Shown here: positions 21,596-32,698 of the stretch, piece by piece | Position numbering within the stretch: the stretch's first letter is position 1 | How the letters are laid out: every line of letters starts with the position of its first letter | Source of the DNA: Paraspadella gotoi | Taxonomy: Eukaryota; Chaetognatha | Direction of reading: 5' to 3' | Assembly (NCBI GenBank): GCA_051294375.1 | Contig: CM119263.1 | Span: 62,001 to 126,000 of the forward strand | DNA length: 64,000 nucleotides | Notes under the pieces: model-generated | Seen by the model: only the letters and a program-made list of their open reading frames with translations | What the model was told of the DNA's origin: nothing | The model's database searches: none | Translations under genes and position numbers: made by a program

Positions 21596-23039
21596 TGGTT
21601 TGTGAGAAAATCGACGAGACAAATTTAAAAATTCATTTATCATGGCAATAATATAGATGGATAATAAATTTTGACAGATATCTCATAAAGATAAACGTGC
21701 CCACACCTTTGTCACGCAGATATTTTATCGAAGTCATCGAGATCAAGCGGTTCAAGAAGGCATTTTTACCCAACGGCAACCTTTTACCGGGAGCAACCTC
21801 TGTAATCTTTTCTTGCACCTGTCTTTTCTGTTTTTCTGCCCTGTTTCGGAGCATCCCTAGATCCTTTCTTCACCTGTCTTTTCTTTCTTTCTTGCACCTG
21901 TTTTTCCGGAGGCACAGCCCTAAATCGTTTTCTTGCATCACGCTTCCCTTTCCTTGTCTTTTCATTGCCACCTGTTTTGGAGCGCCCTAACATCTTTTCT
22001 TCACCTGTCCTTTTTGCTTCTGCATCTGTTTCCGGAGCAGACCCTAGAATCTTTTCTTGCACCTGTCCTTTTTCTTGTCTGTTTTCTGCACACAGCTTCT
22101 TCTTTGGAGCAGCCCGTAGGAAATCCTTTCGTCCTGCACCTGCTTTGTCTTAGTGTCTTTTTCTGTATGACTACTCTGTTTTCTCGCGAGACAAGCCATA
22201 GTATATCTTCTCTTGCCACCTGTCTTTCTTGTCTTCTCTGCACCTGTTTTGGAAGCAGCCACTAAAGTCGCTTTGTCTTGCAACACTCTTTGATGCTTTT
22301 CTTGCACGCTAGTTTTTGGAGCACCCTAGAAATCTCATTTCCTTGCAGCCTGTCTCTCTCCTCGTCTTTTTCTTTGCACTGTGTCTTCGGAGCAACCCCT
22401 AGAATCCTTTCTTGCACGCTGTATTTTCTTGAAGCCTGTTTTTCGGAGCAGCCCTAGAATCTTTTTCTTGCACGCTGCTTTCCTTGTCCTTTTCTGTGCA
22501 CCTTGTTTTCGTGCAGCCCAGAATCTTTCTTGCACCTGTCTTTTTCTTGCACTCTGTTTCGGGGTCAGCCTAGAATCTTTCTTGCACCGTGTTTCCTCAC
22601 CATGTTTTCGACCCGGGAGCAAACCCTAGAATCTTTTCTTGCACCTTCTCTCGCATCTGAATGAGGAAACCTAATTCGAATGGTCAAAAACAGAGAAGGA
22701 ACTGAATTAAGATTTGATCGATAAGATGAATGATGACAATCACGGGGCATTTATTTCCTCTGTTAAAAGGGAGAAGGTTAATGGAATCACTTGACTAAAA
22801 ATCTCTTTTCAAATGCAAAGCAGAAAACCGTTGAAAAAGAAATAAACATAGATAAGTAAATTTGAAAGTAAAATCAATATTGGAGCTGGAAAAGAAAAAG
22901 AAATCATCTGAAAATGTCATGCAGCCCAATGCGAAGAGCGGACGGCAGTAGCGGTTGCGGGGTTGCCGTGGCAGCGGGGGTGGCAGCGCGGCGAACGGTA
23001 CGGCGGCTAGCAGGCGGCGGAGGTGGTCAGCGGGAGTGA

Positions 23040-23071
<32 letters not shown>

Positions 23072-23195
23072 GCGGCGGAGGCGGAAGCTGAAAGTCGTCA
23101 CCAATGTCCTGAGAATCATTTTAGATTAAAAGAAATTCATCAGGTGAATGACGATCGAATGATAAGATATGCAAAGAGAGAGAAAAGAAGAGAGA

Positions 23196-23241
<46 letters not shown>

Positions 23242-23907
23242 GAGAGAGACCAACGACCAACCAGGATCGTTTTATATTCTTCGTCAGAGAAAAAAACGTA
23301 GAATGAAAGACGTGAAGAGATAAAGAGAGATTTTCAGATTCTGTATTGATGATTTTCTGAATGGTTCGGGAAATATCTCTTATTTGAGTATTACGGGGTT
23401 TAATCCAATTACCTCGTCTTTAAAAACCCCTGACTAAAAATATGTAACAGAAATTTTAAGAGAAAAAATAACATTTGCATTTATTTCTATTTTATTTTAT
23501 ATGTTGTCAGCTCGTTTTTTTGGATTGGTAATTAAAAAGTAAAGGTTTCTTTCAGCTCATATTATTTATAATTTCGTGTATTAAAATTTTGTTTTAATTT
23601 TACGAGAAGTCCATCGGTTGTCCATTTTTTTAATTATAGTTTAGCCCCATTACGTTCTGCTAATCGAATTTATTAACACCTCATTGAAAACCGTTGAGCA
23701 TAACCGCTAGATTTCCTTTCAGCTTGATTTCTTCGTGACTTCTCCTTTAGTTTTCTCTTTAATCATGGTTTTTTAAACTTTAATCATGGATGCCCGTTAA
23801 AATCGCTAACAATCCTTCTTTAAAGTAGACATAACAAAATTAACATTTTCAATTATAATTAAAAATTACCGTTAATCCTGTGCGAGAAGAAAAAATAGAA
23901 AAATTGG
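21596..23907. repeat. Duplicated segment, copy 1 (partner 24224-25968)
   Basis: Order of content is a leader (TTTGTGAGAAAATCGACGAG), a 62-bp-type minisatellite (21785-22660), an A-rich stretch, a GGC-rich block (22945-23095), a GA tract (23178-23250) and an AT-rich tail ending GAAAAAATAGAAAA at a gap. The partner has the same order. Copy 1 carries many extra single bases and has lost the regular minisatellite register. Confidence 0.92.
21785..22660. repeat. Minisatellite, degraded version of the 62-bp unit
   Basis: Repeats of TCTTTTCTTGCACCTGT and GGAGCAGCCCTAGAATC, as in 24392-24800 but longer and full of indels. Confidence 0.88.
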
Positions 23908-24223
23908 NNNNNNNNNNNNNNNNNNNNNNNNNNNNNNNNNNNNNNNNNNNNNNNNNNNNNNNNNNNNNNNNNNNNNNNNNNNNNNNNNNNNNNNNNNNNN
24001 NNNNNNNNNNNNNNNNNNNNNNNNNNNNNNNNNNNNNNNNNNNNNNNNNNNNNNNNNNNNNNNNNNNNNNNNNNNNNNNNNNNNNNNNNNNNNNNNNNNN
24101 NNNNNNNNNNNNNNNNNNNNNNNNNNNNNNNNNNNNNNNNNNNNNNNNNNNNNNNNNNNNNNNNNNNNNNNNNNNNNNNNNNNNNNNNNNNNNNNNNNNN
24201 NNNNNNNNNNNNNNNNNNNNNNN
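23908..24223. other. Assembly gap (316 N)
   Basis: Separates the two copies of the duplicated segment. Confidence 0.99.
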
Positions 24224-24391
24224 TCTCTGGTTTGTGAGAAATCGACTGAGACGAATTTAAAAAATCAGTTATTCATGGCAAATATAGATGGAAATAAATT
24301 TGACAGATACTCATAAAGAAAACGTCCCACACCTTTTCACGCGATATTTTTATCGAAGTCACGAATTCAAGGTTAAGAATGGCATTTTTAC

Positions 24392-24800
24392 CACTGCACC
24401 TGTTTCCGGAGCAACCCTTGAATCTTTTCTTGCACCTGTCTTTTCTTGTCTTTTCTTGCACCTGTTTCCGGAGCAACCCTAGAATCCTTTCTTGCACCTG
24501 TCTTTTGTTGTCTTTTCTTGCACCTGTTTCCGGAGCAGCCCTAGAATCCTTTCTTGCACCTGTCTTTTCTTGTCTTTTCTTGCACCTGTTTTCGGAGCAG
24601 CCCTAGAATCTTTTCTTGCACCTGTCTTTTCTTGTCTTTTCTTGCACCTGTTTTCGGAGCAGCCCTAGAATCTTTTCTTGCACCTGTCTTTTCTTGTCTT
24701 TTCTTGCACCTGTTTTCGGAGCAGCCCTAGAATCCTTTCTTGCACCTGTCTTTTCCTGCACCTGTTTTCGGAGCAACCCTAGAATCTTTTCTTGCACCTT
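24392..24800. repeat. Minisatellite, 62-bp unit, about 6.5 copies
   Basis: The unit contains CTTTTCTTGCACCTGTCTTT, CTTGTCTTTT, CTTGCACCTGTTTTCGGAGC and AGCCCTAGAAT. Copies are nearly identical, with one shortened copy near 24745. The period is not a multiple of three, so frames rotate and ORFs are shadows. Confidence 0.95.
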
Positions 24801-25050
24801 CTCTCGCATCTGATGAGGAAAACCTAATTCGATGTCAAAACATTGAAGGAACTGATTAAGATTGATGATGATAGATGATGATGACAATCACGATTATTTC
24901 CTTAAAAGGGAGAAGTTAATGGAATCACTTTGACTCAGAAATCTCTTTCAAATGCAAAGCAGAACCGTTTGAAAAAGAAATAAACATAGATAAGAAATGT
25001 TAAAGTAAAATCAATATTGGAGCTGAAAAAGAAAAAGAAATCATCTGAAA

Positions 25051-25242
25051 ATGTCATGCAGCCAATGCGAGAGCGACGGCAGTAGCGGTTGCGGTGGTTG
25101 CCGTGGCAGCGGGGGTGGCAGCGGCGGCGACGGTAGCGGCGGTAGCGGCGGCGGAGGTGTCAGCGGGAGTGACAGCGGCGACAGCGGCGGCGGAGGCGGA
25201 GCTGAAAGTCGTCACCAATGTCTGAGAATCATTTTAGATTAA
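25051..25242 (+). other. GGC-rich block with a Gly/Ser/Cys-rich ORF
   Basis: A 63-codon frame starts MSCSQCESDGSSGCGGCRGS and continues through Gly/Ser runs to AESRHQCLRIILD and a stop. The homologous block in copy 1 (22917-23125) is frame-disrupted. It could encode a small glycine-rich peptide, but a GGC trinucleotide expansion of this kind is also expected in non-coding or promoter DNA, and there is no splice or expression evidence. Confidence 0.25.
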
Positions 25243-25281
25243 AGAAATTCATCAGGTGAATGACCGATCGAATGGATAAAT

Positions 25282-25286
<5 letters not shown>

Positions 25287-25346
<60 letters not shown>
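25287..25346. repeat. (GA)n microsatellite
   Basis: Pure GA. The partner tract in copy 1 is interrupted. Confidence 0.95.
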
Positions 25347-25348
<2 letters not shown>

Positions 25349-25968
25349 AAGACCCCAGGATTCGTTTTATGATTCTTCGTCGAGAAAAAAACGTAGGAAT
25401 GAAAGACGTGAAGAGATAAAGAGAGATTTTAGATTCTGTATTTGATGATTTCTGAATGGTCGGAAAAATAATTCTCTATTTGAGTATTACGGGTTTAATC
25501 CAATTACCTCGTCTTTAAAAACCCTGACTAAAAATATGTAACCAAATTTTAAGAAGAAAAATAACATTTGCATTTTATTCTATTTTATTTTATTTTCAGC
25601 TCTTTTTTTGGATTGGTAATTAAAAAGTATGGTTTCTTTCAGCTCATTATTACTTTTATAATTGTGTATTACAAATTTTTTTTAATTTTACGAAAGTCAT
25701 CGGTTCCATTTTTTCATTATAGTTTACGCCATTAGTTCTGCTAATCGAATTTATTTAAATACCTCATTGAAAACGTTGAGCATAAACGCGCTAGATTTCC
25801 TTTCAGCTTGATTTCTTCGTGACTTCTCTTTAGTTTTCTCTGTTAAATCTTTTAAATTTAATCATGGATGCCGTTAAAATGCTAACATTCTTTTTTAAGT
25901 AAATAAAAATTACATTTTCAATTATAATTAAAATTACCGTTAATCCTGTGCGAGAAGAAAAAATAGAA

Positions 25969-26514
25969 AACTGACTGCTTGCTGATTGCTTGCTGATTGC
26001 CTTTGAGTAGGTAACAACAACGACGACGATGAAGATACGAACTACTTATCTTTCTGGGAAAATTACTCTTAAGTATTTTCTGGGCAGAACTGATGAGCCT
26101 CGAATGGATTGAATGCAGCGGTGGTCATTATGAAGACAGGATGAAAGACCAGAGTTAAGAAAGAATCAATTTTGAAAATGGGTTTCGAGACTGAAGGATA
26201 GAAGAAAAGTATTTCGGGATAAAGAGAAGGAGATTAGGTTTTACATTGTGCATGGGGAGAATACATTAGACGTGGAAGAAGGTAAAAAGATATTGTGTGC
26301 AAAAGTTAACTATGATAAAAATTTTATGAACCGTAACTAATAATAAAAGCATAAAAGGAGTGGGAGAAAATACAAATGATTACGATAAAGCAAAAGGTTT
26401 ATTTAAAATAGTGTTTGATTTTAAATGTTTGCGGTGAATTTGTGAATGATGTGTGACGATAAAGCAATCTTAAAAATTTGCTGATTAGCTATAATGTAAT
26501 GAAAAAAGATAGAG

Positions 26515-26517
<3 letters not shown>
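25969..26517. other. Unique stretch, no gene seen
   Basis: Begins with three TGCTTGCTGAT-type words, followed by mixed AT-rich DNA. Confidence 0.4.

Positions 26518-26579
<62 letters not shown>
26518..26579. repeat. (GA)n microsatellite
   Basis: Pure GA units. Confidence 0.97.
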
Positions 26580-26583
<4 letters not shown>

Positions 26584-27257
26584 AAAGCCATTCTAAACCA
26601 ATGAGTCCCCAGTCTCCTCGCGGCCTGCATTAGCGAGAAGCGTAAAAAACTAATAACGAGTTAAAGAGAAAAAACCAAAAATAAAAAACGAGAAAGAAAA
26701 AAAGGAATAAAAAAATCAAAGAGCGAAACATGAGATCACGTGACTGACGGCGCACGGTCAATAGTGAATTTCACTTTAGCGATGTTTTAAGTTTTTAAGT
26801 TTTGTCTTCTTAAGCTCTAATATATAAGCGATAGGATCTAAGATTAAAGGTTGAAAGTTCGTTTTTATACCAAATGATTAATTGACAATTTTTTTTTAGT
26901 CGAGAGTCTCCGATAAGAAAGTTCTCAATAAACCTTTAAAAATTGATGAACTCCGCTCGTTAAATCGACTCCAAAATAAACACTTCCGGCGAATATAACT
27001 GTAGGGGCAAATTTCCACAGTGGGGGATAATTTTTAGACCCAAAAATTTTCATGACTGAAAAAAAAAGGTTATTGGTGGAAATTGGACATCGTTAACGGA
27101 AAGTCGTTACTCTTCCCGCAAATCAATAATCTGTCAAGAACTTGAGACCCAAAGGTTCCATGTGAAACGAAATTAAATTCGGATTGACTGAGTGTGAAAG
27201 TGAGAAAGGGCGAGGTCAGTGAGTCGCCGTGACCTCTGCTGGATCAAAAGGGGAAAA
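26580..27257. other. Unique stretch, no gene seen
   Basis: A-rich at 26640-26720 and otherwise mixed. No ORF with protein-like content. Confidence 0.4.
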
Positions 27258-27264
27258 GGAGAGA

Positions 27265-27320
<56 letters not shown>
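27258..27320. repeat. (GA)n microsatellite
   Basis: GA units with a GGGA start. Confidence 0.95.
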
Positions 27321-27322
<2 letters not shown>

Positions 27323-27607
27323 CCCTAATTAATTCAAATTATCGATTAAGTTAAACGATTTATTTAATATAGAATATCTTAAAATTACGATTTACGGTTT
27401 CGGTCGCCCGTCAGTGTGATCGACCGCGCGCCATTTCTCCTTTCCTCTTAAACTAATTGGTATCTCCTTGCCCCGTGGCCTCCGGTTCACTATTTCACAA
27501 ATGTGAGTCACAAAGACAATCCATTTGTCTCTATTGCTGAGACCCAATATTTGCCCCGCGTTTTTTGTGCGACTGAAAAATAGTCAGTCGGTGGGAAAAA
27601 AAAGTTG

Positions 27608-27722
27608 AAGTGGGCAGTGAAAGTGGGATGTGGGGGTGAAAGAAGGTGATGTGGGTGTGAAGTGGGTGGGTGTGATGTGATGTGATATGGGTGGGTGTGA
27701 TGTGGGTGTGAAAGACCTGTGA
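27608..27722. repeat. GTGGGTGTGAT-type short tandem repeat
   Basis: Degenerate units of GTGGG, TGTGATGTG and GTGGGTGTGAAAG. It is T/G/A-rich on the plus strand with almost no C, and reads His/Pro/Thr-rich on the minus strand in shadow ORFs. Confidence 0.85.
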
Positions 27723-27801
27723 GGAAATGGGCGGCAATCAAAGGAATTCATGAATCTTTGTAGCCTTTTTTTTTGAAAAAGAACTTTCAATTTCTCTCTT
27801 A

Positions 27802-27834
<33 letters not shown>

Positions 27835-27910
27835 AATTCATTTGTTACCATGACAGCAGGACCCAGCAATTCCGTGCCCCTCACATGTTTCCGTCAAAAG
27901 GCTTTTGGGG

Positions 27911-28390
27911 TCCGCCTTTTCTTTTCTTTCCTTTTTCCTCCATTTCTTCCCCTTACTTTTCTTTCTCTATATTTTTTTACTTTCTCTTTTCCATCATCTC
28001 TTTAATACTTTTTCCTTTTTGCATTTCTTCTTTCTCTTTTCAATCTTTCCTAACGTTTTCACTTCCATCTCTCACTCACTCTCTCACTTTCATCCTTTCC
28101 TCTCTTTCCTCCCTTTCCTCCTTTCCTCTCTTTCCTCTCTTTCCTCCTTTCTTTTCTTTTATCCTTTCCTCCCTTTCCACTCCTCTTCTCCCTTTCCTCT
28201 TTTTTCCTCTCTTTTCTCCCTTTCATCTTTTTCTCCCTTTACTATTTTTCCTCTCTTCCTCCCATTCCACTCCTTTCCTCCATTTCCTCTTTTCTCCCCT
28301 TTCCTCTGTTTCCTCCCCTTCCTCCTTTCCTCTCCTTTCCTCCCTTTTTTCCCTTTCCTCTCTAACCTCTCTTCCTCCCTTTTTCTCCAG
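27911..28390. repeat. 480-bp pyrimidine tract (TCCTCTTTCCTCC-like)
   Basis: T and C almost exclusively on the plus strand, ending in TCCCTTTTTCTCCAG, a perfect 3' splice-site context for the candidate exon at 28391. Confidence 0.95.
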
Positions 28391-28543
28391 ACTTCTGCCA
28401 ACGATGTCCATGACGAAAATCGTCCGGTTATTTCCGATCTGAGTTTCTGGCATCAAAAGAGAAAAGAAGAAATTTCTTTTTTTTTATCTGAGATGGAAAG
28501 ACAAAGTCGAACTTTGTTACTGTTGAACTGTTTGAACTGTTAG
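28391..28543 (+). CDS. Candidate 3'-terminal exon, function unknown
   Basis: After CTCTTCCTCCCTTTTTCTCCAG the frame is open in phase 0 for 50 codons to a TAG at 28541-28543. The peptide is TSANDVHDENRPVISDLSFW, then HQKRKEEISFFLSEMERQSR and a Leu/Cys-rich end. Charged residues, a possible amphipathic helix (KRKEEISFFLSEMER) and a strong acceptor make it exon-like. No earlier exon is identified on the plus strand, no family is recognised, and the acceptor may simply be the end of a random pyrimidine repeat. Confidence 0.33.
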   Translation, partial: TSANDVHDENRPVISDLSFWHQKRKEEISFFLSEMERQSRTLLLLNCLNC

Positions 28544-28611
28544 AAACCAATTGCTGTTTGAAGATTGAACGATTTCGATCTCGATGTGAGAGTGTGTGAG
28601 AGAGAGAGATT

Positions 28612-28642
<31 letters not shown>

Positions 28643-28898
28643 CGGCACATACAATCTAATCTGGGAGAAGAACCAAGCGCCTTTCTTTGTCCATGTGAAA
28701 TGATGCGAATGATCCTCATGTACATTGGAGGTTGGCAACTTGAAGTATTGAAAGAGTTGATCTCTGCAATAGTATGCAGCACACATCGAATCACATAAGA
28801 TCATATGGAGTTGGTCAATCTTGGCAGAGAAAAGTGGAAGAGCATTTCCCAGAGGTTAGGCCATCTTTTTGCTGTCAAACCATAAATAAGGGAGAAAG

Positions 28899-28946
<48 letters not shown>

Positions 28947-29142
28947 GCGGCGCGTTGATCGAAAAGACCGATCCTCTAAGAGTCAAGACGTTGGTCAGTT
29001 GCCAATCAAGAAGCCAATCAAGAAAAGCACATGGACGCGGGCAAGCCCAGGCAAGCCCAGGCTCCCACTTTACTTCGCTCAATCTTTTTCTCTCTCCCCC
29101 CCCTTTGGCCCGCTGTTCCCCCCCTAAAAAAGGGTCAGTTAA

Positions 29143-29144
<2 letters not shown>
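28544..29144. other. Unique stretch with GA tracts
   Basis: GA tracts at 28596-28640 and 28898-28942. A word AGGCAAGCCC is repeated near 29040-29062. No supported gene. Confidence 0.45.
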
Positions 29145-29192
<48 letters not shown>

Positions 29193-29197
29193 AGAGA

Positions 29198-29239
<42 letters not shown>
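29145..29239. repeat. (GA)n microsatellite, interrupted
   Basis: Marks the left edge of the 8.4-kb duplicated unit. Confidence 0.93.
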
Positions 29240-29242
<3 letters not shown>

Positions 29243-29354
29243 TCTCTCGTCGAGTCTGTTTACCAGAGGCAGAGAAGTCAAACCATTAAATGTCACTCAC
29301 TCATTTTTTTTTCTCTTTCGACTAAATCTTCACTATTCAGCGCTTTATTTTTCG

Positions 29355-29381
29355 ATTATTATTATTATTATTATTATTATA

Positions 29382-29416
<35 letters not shown>

Positions 29417-29500
29417 ATTATTATTATTATCTAATTATTATAATATATTAATTATTTTATTATTATTATTATTAATTTTATTAATGTGATTATTATTAAT
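29355..29500. repeat. (ATT)n microsatellite
   Basis: ATT/TTA units with a few interruptions. The partner is at 37835-37990. Confidence 0.95.
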
Positions 29501-29690
29501 TCCGCAAGAATCACTCGACATGGTTTGACAAGAGACAACGGTAATACAATTCCCAAAAAAAATTTCGTCCTTAGCGATAAATCAAAAAACACCAATTCCA
29601 TAAAACTTTTTTTTCTCGCTGTAAGAGAAAAAGCACAGATCAAAACAATCTTTATTTTTTTCTTTATAAAGAAACTATGAGTCTCTTCTC

Positions 29691-30234
29691 TATTGCTCCC
29701 CATTGTTCTCCCATTGTTCTCCCTCTTGTTCTCCCTCTTGTTCTCCCTTGTCTCCCATTGTTCTCCCTCTTGTTCTCCCCTTGTTCTCCCCACTTGTTCT
29801 CCCTTTGTTCTCCCCTTGTTCTCCCCTTGTTCTCCCATTGTTCTCCTCTTGTTTTCCCCTGTTTCTCCCACATTGTTCTCCCTCTGTTCTCCCCTTGTTC
29901 TCCCCTTGTTCTCCTCTTGTTCTCCCTTGTTCTCCCCTTGTTCTCCCCTTGTTCCCTCTTGTTCCCCTTGTCTCCCCATTGTTCTCCCTCTTGTTCTCCC
30001 TCTTGTTCTCCCCTTGTCTCCCCATTGTTCTCCCTCTTGTTCTCCCTTGTTCTCCCCCCATTGTTCTCCCTCTTGTTCTCCCTTGTTCTCCCCATTGTTC
30101 TCCCTCTTGTTCTCCCCTTGTTCTCCCCTGTTCTCCCCATTGTTCTCCTTCTTGTTCTCCCCTTGTTCTCCCATTGTTCTCCCTCTTGTTCTCCCTTGTT
30201 CTCCCATGTTCTCCCTCTTGTTCCCCCTTGTTCT
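29691..30234. repeat. Minisatellite of TTGTTCTCCC(C/T/A) units, about 12-13 bp
   Basis: About 43 units, often pairing ATTGTTCTCCC with TCTTGTTCTCCC. Single C indels rotate the frame, so the long Ser/Pro/Leu or Arg/Glu/Asn ORFs on both strands have no support as genes. The partner is at 38181-38697. Confidence 0.96.
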
Positions 30235-30284
30235 TCTGTAGTCGGGCATTGGCGTAAGTTCACCCCGCCTATAAGCATAACACC

Positions 30285-30535
30285 TATAGTCGTGACCTTG
30301 GTGGCTCATTGAGTAAAGCCATCAGCTCATGACCACTGGTACCGGGTTCAATCCCAACCGCGTACCTACCCTGCGGGAAGGCATGAGTAGGGTCGTAAGC
30401 CGCCTTGGGGGGTGAAAACCCTCTTGCCTGGTTCCAAGCCCAGGACCCATTCCATGGCTGCTAGAGGGGGTTAAAGAAGTTGCGGATAGCAACTCTTCAG
30501 CCCCTTAGCGCCTTATCCACACTTCCCCTTGTCTA
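30285..30535 (+). mobile_element. tRNA-derived SINE, copy in unit 1
   Basis: Box A-like TGGCTCATTGAG (30302-30313) and exact box B GGTTCAATCCC (30345-30355) give an internal Pol III promoter. A conserved-looking body follows (GTAGGGTCGTAAGCCGCCTT, GTTCCAAGCCCAGGACCC, GGGGGTTAAAGAAGTTGCGG). No target-site duplication is obvious. The same element is at 38740-38995. Confidence 0.7.
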
Positions 30536-30646
30536 TCACCTCCTTGCATTCGCCCTTCTCCCTTTTTCGACCCGCGTCGCTCGATCGATTTGAATTATTG
30601 ACTTCGGCGCCGAAACGGATCCAGTTTTTGAATTAATTCCGCTCTG

Positions 30647-30716
30647 GGCGGCGGCGGCAGCATCTGCGGCGGCGGCGGCAGTGGCGCGGTGGCTGCGGCG
30701 GACAGCGGCAGCGAGA
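30647..30716. repeat. GGC-rich trinucleotide block
   Basis: GGCGGCGGCAG and GCGGTGGCTGCGG words. The partner is at 39113-39180. The flanking 30540-30830 region is GC-rich and could be a CpG-type regulatory region. ORFs on the minus strand are frame-inconsistent between copies. Confidence 0.75.
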
Positions 30717-30835
30717 CGTGGGCGCGGAAAAAAAACGTGAGGAAGAACGGGACGAGGAATCGCCAAAGGAACGAGTCGAGGGGAAGGGGAGGGGAAGCAA
30801 AGGGGGCGGGGAGGTGTAGGGGTCACAAATGAGAA

Positions 30836-32320
30836 TTACGTCGCAAGAAGAATGGCGCCTGTCTCAACGCGGATGTACCGGATGTGAAGCGGAAAGTGGA
30901 AACGGATGTGAAAATGAAAATGAAAGTGAAACAGAAAATGTATGTGTGAAAATGTAAAAGTCCAAAGTGAGAAGGAAAATGAAATTATAAATGAGACGAA
31001 AATGTGAAAGTAAAATCTGTGAGACGAGTGAATGAGATCACATTGAGAAATGAGGAATGTGATGTGAGAAGTAGTGAAGTGAAACGACAAAAGGCGACCG
31101 AAGAAAAGGAAGGAATGGAAAAAGGCGGAGACTTGGAAGAGACGAAAGGTAAGTCAGGGTAAGAAAAGTGAGGAGAAAAAAAAAAAAAAAATATGCGTTG
31201 GTGAGTTTCGATTATTAGAAGACGACAAATGAAATACGAGTTGACCGATTTTTAAACAATGAACCTTTGGATTCGCCTTCGTCACCTATAAAGTGAAAAT
31301 AAAATGAGAAAGTCTGCTTTGGAATTGGCGATAAGAAAGAGCCACGTTGATGGGCGGGTGGCGGACTGTGAAAGAAGAGAGAAAGGCGGGATCACAAGAG
31401 CAAGACTCACCCTCACAATTGGAAATATTGCGTTTTACATGTGTTGGCAAATGAAAAAAATAGTAAAGAAAAAGAAGAAGAAAACTGAAAGGAAAGAAGA
31501 AAAAGTGATATAAATTGGCAAGAAAACTATGCAACTGCGATGATATCACAAACTTGAAAGAGTATTAGGGGAGAGGAAGAGGAAGAGGATTTGAGTATTA
31601 AGGGGAGGATGAAGAGAAAGGGGATTTTAGAATCGAAAAAAAATGTTTTTGAGAAAATGAAGGTTCTTTAGCTATGGATGGGAGAGCCTTTAGAAAGGGG
31701 GAAAGAGAGGCGGAAACATTAAGTTAAGATTACAATTTTTCGTTGTAAAATTTGTGGAAGTTTCCTATGCGCCTGTGAGGATGTTTTTAAGAGATCAATA
31801 ATATTTAATCAAATAATTCAAAAAAGAACAGTGGTGAGGGCTGAGATTTGGCTAAGATAAGTTTTAAACTTATATACCAACTTATGTACTACTTATCTTA
31901 ATTTAGGGTTAAGATCAATTAAGTAATTAGATAAAATCATAGATTAATTATGAGGAAATTAACAATCACTTTAAATTCGAAAAAAAAATTAATTAATTAT
32001 TTTGTAGGTTTTTTCAATTCATTTCAAGTTCAATTTCAATTCAATTTCATTCATTAGTTTTCATCGTCGGTATAAATAACCTTTGTTTTTCTCTCTGATA
32101 AAAGAGATAACAAGAGATTGGTCCAATTTCATTCCAACTCACGACGCACAGCGCCCATCAATGGTGTAACACGATAACTATAAAAAAGGTTACCGAAGAA
32201 AAAAATGGGTAAAAAATAATAAGAGGCTGATTCTAAGAAAAATGCATATATTTAGGTCCCTCGGAAAGGCCGTAAATGTCAAAATTATTTACTTCGGTAT
32301 ACATCCTTTCCGCCGTCCTG
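30836..32320. other. Unit 1: A/G-rich and AT-rich stretch
   Basis: Includes GATGTGAAAATGAAAATGAA-type low-complexity DNA (30870-31090) and a strong donor-like ACGAAAG/GTAAGTCAG at about 31149. A short open frame before it (ECDVRSSEVKRQKATEEKEG) is broken upstream by a stop and differs in frame from copy 2. Not called as a gene. Confidence 0.4.
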
Positions 32321-32573
32321 GTCTCTCTCTCTCTCTCTCTCTCTCTTCTCTTCTCTCTCTCTCTCTCTCTCTCTTTCCTCTCTCTCCTCTTCTCTCTCAG
32401 CCTCTCAGTTCTTTGACTCTTCGTTCATGTCCATATAAAATATGTCAGGCTAGATACTCTAACTATACCTCTCTCTGGCCGAGTGAATGGTATTAGTCCT
32501 TTTCTTTATGTGCCCGAGGCAAAAAAACTTTGGCTCTCTACCTCTGTTTTCCTCGTTCTGCTCTCTCTCTCTT

Positions 32574-32634
<61 letters not shown>
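32321..32634. repeat. CT tracts (two), unit 1
   Basis: CT-rich at 32321-32398 and 32562-32634, interrupted by single extra bases. Unit 2 has the purer versions at 40801-40905 and 41001-41045. Confidence 0.93.
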
Positions 32635-32698
32635 CTGCTCCTCTCTTAAGAGGATCGGAGGTGTAGAATGACGGCGAATTAGACTTTGGCATACTCTA

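Larger units (their letters stand above)
24224..25968. repeat. Duplicated segment, copy 2 (partner 21596-23907)
   Basis: Collinear with copy 1. It continues past the point where copy 1 meets the gap (GAAAAAATAGAAAAC at about 25968) into unique sequence, as expected if copy 1 is an overlapping contig end. Confidence 0.92.

Noticed and set aside
29452-30312. Long Arg/Gly/Glu/Asn or Ser/Pro/Leu ORFs on both strands
   Set aside because: Open only because of the TTGTTCTCCC minisatellite; frames rotate with single C indels and differ in unit 2.
30285-30360. Functional tRNA gene
   Set aside because: Boxes A and B are present but no acceptor stem or anticodon arm pairs properly; SINE head preferred.
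31270-31300. GFAFVTYK, similar to an RNA-recognition RNP1 motif
   Set aside because: No other RRM elements around it, a stop lies just upstream, and the frame changes between the two units; a chance match is likely.
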